Below are positions 60,309 through 64,000 of a stretch of 64,000 bases of DNA, in pieces. How positions within the stretch are numbered: position 1 is the first letter of the stretch; every line of letters begins with the position of its first letter. Source of the stretch: Chaetorhynchus papuensis (taxonomy: Eukaryota > Chordata > Aves > Passeriformes > Rhipiduridae); contig VWYX01000126.1 in assembly GCA_013396525.1 (NCBI GenBank), positions 62,001 through 126,000 on the forward strand. The letters are read 5' to 3'. Both the position numbers and the translations under genes were made by a program. Below the pieces are notes generated by a model that was given only the letters and a program-made list of their open reading frames with translations, was not told where the DNA came from and made no database searches.

Positions 60309-63300
60309 CAAACCAAACCCTGAGCAATACAAATGGTAATTGCAGGAAGACAAAAGTGAAAAATCCTTCTTCTTCCCACTACTTTCTGCCCTTATAAAGG
60401 AATTTGTCAGTGGATAGCATTAACATTGTTCAGTTCCTCCTAGATGTTTGTAAAAACAAAATGTTAACTTTCATCATTAGTTGGTTATGATTGTGTGCAA
60501 CAGAACTGTTGGTGGTTGAGGTTGGTTTGCCCTCCCTCATCTCCACATCACCTCCCTTCCTTTTGTGATTGTGAAAGCAATGGAACAATGGAACTTGTTT
60601 CCCTTTTTGTCTTTTCTAATGTGACACAGTGGGTGGTGGGTGAAAAAGATCTTGGACTTGATGCAGAATGATCAGGAATGAATCGTTCACAAGATACTGT
60701 CTCAGGTAAATAAAGGGCTCTTGGTGTTTTCAAGCCTGCACTATGGGAACAGATACTGCAGCAGTGAACTGTGTTTGATCATCAGATCAAACTCAGTTAG
60801 AGGAGAGCCTGAAAATGAGGACTGGGGACTGGACTTGTTTATGGGAGATGCAAGAAAATTTGTATGCAGGACAGCAAAAGGGTACCCTTGACTTTGGCTC
60901 TGAGGTGAGCTGAAAAACTGTGCAACTGCAACAAGTAAGTTGAGTTGGGAAATTAGTATGTGGTTTTTAAATATTATTTGCAAGTGTGCTTCTGGCACCG
61001 CTCAAGAAATTATTAATTTTGTGTCTTTGCTTCACCTACTGTGGTTCCCTGAAGAAGTGCTCTGTAAATCTGAATTTAAGGGGTTCAGCTTAAAATCTTT
61101 AGCCACCTGCATCATACTAGACTTTTGTATGTCATCGGCACAGAGAAACATATATTTCTGGATGCATAACACATATTAAGGTAGATAGCCAAAATTCTCT
61201 GAAGATGAATTGTGTTCTGTAAATGCCTGTTGCTCTCTGACTCTGTATTATTAGATCAAGTGTAGGCGTCAGAGTTTTAAATTTCTCATATTGCACGGAG
61301 TGAATGACTGAAGCATTTGTGAACTTTGGAAGCTTGAAGAAAGGATAGACGTTAGTTACTGAAATATTGTTATAAGAAACTGAATCTCAGGAGCTGGAAT
61401 GTTTTTTGAGTTGTCTTACTTCTTTGTAGAGATGGCAGATAGAGAAACTAGGGGCAGAAGAGATGGAAGGTTATGAATCTTCAGCTGTTAAGGGAGAAAG
61501 GCTTGTTTTTCTTTTTGATCAGTGTAACACATCTAGTTCATCCTTGACTTGCATGTGTGCATGTCACTGTGACACATTATCACCTTGCATCTTCTCTAGG
61601 CTGGAAAGGGAAATGGAATATAGTAAGAATATTGTTAATTCACTTTGGGAATACTTGGGAAATCTCATAGATATTTATGTGTAATTGAGAGAACACAGTA
61701 ACAATTTAGTACTTGAGAAACCTAGTTCTTCACTGAGACAATGGGTTCCTAGTGTCCCCTGGCATTTCCAGCTGGAGGTGTCGGTGGTGTTTTTGTAGAT
61801 GGAAGTGCGTTCCATATAGAGATGTTTCCATCTGATCTTTATTACTGTATTGCAGACTTGCTAAGGTGAAATTCCATCATTTCCTGGCAGTAACAGGATA
61901 ACAGAAGAACTTTTTTTTCTTAAAAGGACTTGTGACTAAATGAAGCATGTTGTTAAAGTTCTTATTATTCTGATTGGATAAAACATGTTAAAACATTGGT
62001 TGTTCAAATTAACCTCTTTGCCAATCCCGCTTATAGCCTGAATTTAAAAATAGGATTTTGGTCCCTTGTAGCAATGGGCCCCACAGCGACAAGAGTCTCT
62101 GTAGATTCCCTTGAACAGGGCAGGATAGCTTCTCTGAGAAGGTTATGGATTACTGCATTAAGTAAGAAATGTGCTTGGGTACATTTATTTAATAAACTTA
62201 TTAATAACACATACAATTTAACTATATTTTATTAACTAAATATGCTGCTGAGAATGGCTCTGTAAATAAATCCTACTTTTAATAACTTCAGTGTCCCAGT
62301 TGCTTTAAATGCAGTTCCCAAATTGAAAATGCAATGGCTAATTAAATGAGTAACTTTTAAAAAACTTATCACCCATGGATTTATCCAATCAGCTTGCTTC
62401 GAATTATATGTAATACAGGAGTTCTCCCTAACAGGCAGCTGTAAAAATCTTAGCCTTTTTAAGTCTCAAGCTGAGTATCTTTGGCTTGTCGTTTTTTGGT
62501 GGAGTTCCTAGAAGGTGGAAAGTATACCAATAAGCAAAGCTCCTCTGTACATCTGCTCACATCTCTGCTGTCTCTGTTTTGCATGGAATCTGCCTAGCTG
62601 CTGCAGTTAACTCCCTCTTTTGTCTGTTTTATAGTGTGGTAGGATTGGGCAGATGTTTATTGTTGTGTTAAGCAGCAAGATTGCTTTTTTGTCATATCTC
62701 TATTTAGAGGAGTATCTTCTAAGAGAAGAATTGTTACATACAGATTTCTAGCTGGCCTGTTTGCACCTGATTTTTACCCAGCACTTATTCAACTGGAGTC
62801 ATGAAGTGAAACTCCTTTCCTCCTGCTGTCTCCTTCCTTATTTAGGGTCACAGTAGTTTTCTTCCATGCCGCACAGCAAGGTGGAGCAACTTCTATCCCC
62901 AGTACTTAAAAGATAATTGAATTTTTTAAAAAGTGCCTCCAGATATGGGATACCACATTACATGTTTTAGTGCTTCAAAAGGCAGTGAGTAAGCAGGGTA
63001 TTTGTAAGAGAAAACAGAGAGATTTCATATGGGCTTATGGTTCTGTGGTGTCTCAGTCCTATGTGTTCCCTCATGCTGGTCAGCATTCCTCTTAATCCTG
63101 TCAGCACAAGCCCTCCTTGCTGCTATGGATAACTGTCTCCTTTTTTGTTTAATCTGAATGTCCTCAGCTCCCTGAATTTTCTCATACAGGAGATAAATAT
63201 CAAGAGGATTATTTTTTCTTGTCAAATTTCTGGTGGAAAAAACCCCCACGATGTGGGAATAGTGCCAAAAGGCAGAACTTTCAGAAAATCAGTTACTTTT

Positions 63301-64000
63301 GCTGATCTCCATTCTTTTCTGGAGCTGCTTTTGCTGTCCTTGAGGAGGTCAGAGAAGGGAAAGGCTGCCCATTTCACATCTGCTGCACTGACAAGCAACC
63401 AAATGTACCTTTTGGCTAGTGGCTGGCATTTTGGCAGTGCAAAGCTTCCAACTCCCACCCTTTTACAATCAGATGGGATGAATAGCAGAGCTGTGCTATA
63501 TTGGCAGTTGGCATACGGGCTAAGTACATGGGCTGCATATGAGTCTATTCATCTGAAGTTATCCTTTCAGACCACTGCTTAGTTTTCTAGCATAATTTTC
63601 TTGGGAAAGAGCTTGGCAAATGTGTCCCCTTTTCTCTTGGCACATGGCTGTTTTGTTTTTTCTTTCTTTTTTCCCCCTAGTAATTTCCTGGTGTGCAGTA
63701 GTTATCCTAAGCAGCAGTACTGGTATCTGAAAATGAATGGACATATTGCAATCTGGAGAAATGTCATGTCCTTCTGCTGTGGATTCTGAGTGATACAAGC
63801 TGTGGAGGGGTGTGTGTAGTGGGCATGCTATAAATTAAACATTCTCTTTGCATCAGGCAGGGATAAAAGAAGGGTACTCCCACACTTTCTCATTCTTTCT
63901 CATCCTTTTTAGGCATCTGAGAATGGAATAAGCCAGTCATAGAAAGCCGGGCCAGGTCAGGGTAGATAAGTACCTTCCCCTGTTGTAAAATTCAGAGCAG

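Larger units (their letters stand above)
51200..64000. other. Intergenic desert beyond COMTD1, no gene seen
   Basis: About 12.8 kb with no exon that I can support. In other vertebrates the next gene on this side is ZNF503, at a distance. Items inside are a G-rich run (52850), poly-T (54964), an unclassified repeat pair (57720 and 60165), a CCAAAA tract (58605), a CR1 scrap (59695) and a possible conserved block (61990-62420). Confidence 0.55.

Noticed and set aside
1..64000. CRISPR arrays, operons, tRNA or rRNA genes, phage or bacterial systems
   Set aside because: The window is vertebrate nuclear DNA. No regularly spaced short repeats with spacers and no tRNA- or rRNA-like sequence were seen.

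Overview
This window is vertebrate, almost certainly avian, nuclear DNA. It holds two complete protein genes made of short GT-AG exons, a CR1 LINE 3' end with the ATTCTGTG terminal repeat typical of birds, a second antisense CR1 fragment, and a solo LTR of a kind I recall from bird genomes, possibly passerine. Most of the 64 kb is AT-rich, gene-free intergenic or intronic sequence. Nearly all short open frames in it look like chance.

Layout. Positions 1 to about 2,310 are AT-rich, have no recognisable exon and end in a poly(A) signal. By conserved gene order this may be the 3' UTR of SAMD8, but the sequence does not prove it. From 2.3 to 15.2 kb I see no gene, only one isolated GC-rich island at about 10.9-11.2 kb. 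The VDAC2 promoter CpG island runs from about 15.2 to 16.65 kb and is interrupted by a 196-base assembly gap. VDAC2 is on the + strand: a non-coding first exon near 16.47-16.76 kb, then eight coding exons from 19,873 to 27,307, with a poly(A) signal at 27,741. All eight coding exons join in frame to a 283-residue mitochondrial porin.

The 28-44 kb stretch separates the convergent genes. It contains an orphan CpG island (about 31.7-32.6 kb) with a 52-bp minisatellite and an adjacent CTCF-like site, a CR1 fragment (33.1-33.75 kb), a solo LTR with a perfect 5-bp target duplication (39,751-40,234), and a second LTR-like block (about 42.24-42.69 kb). COMTD1 lies on the - strand in seven coding exons from 50,859 down to 44,655. 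They join in frame to a 261-residue membrane-anchored O-methyltransferase-like protein, and its promoter CpG island is at about 50.3-51.1 kb. From 51.2 to 64 kb there is no gene I can support. That part holds a CR1 scrap, a pair of unclassified related repeats, simple repeats, and one AT-rich block that could be a conserved non-coding element.

The order VDAC2(+), COMTD1(-) matches the arrangement on human 10q22 as I recall it (SAMD8-VDAC2-COMTD1-ZNF503). The two genes share no operon-like logic, although both products have been linked to mitochondria. I found no unknown biological system. The most interesting items are the orphan island with its homogenised minisatellite and CTCF-like motif, the 22-T tract that forms a VDAC2 splice acceptor, the intact catalytic metal ligands in COMTD1, and the unclassified repeat pair.
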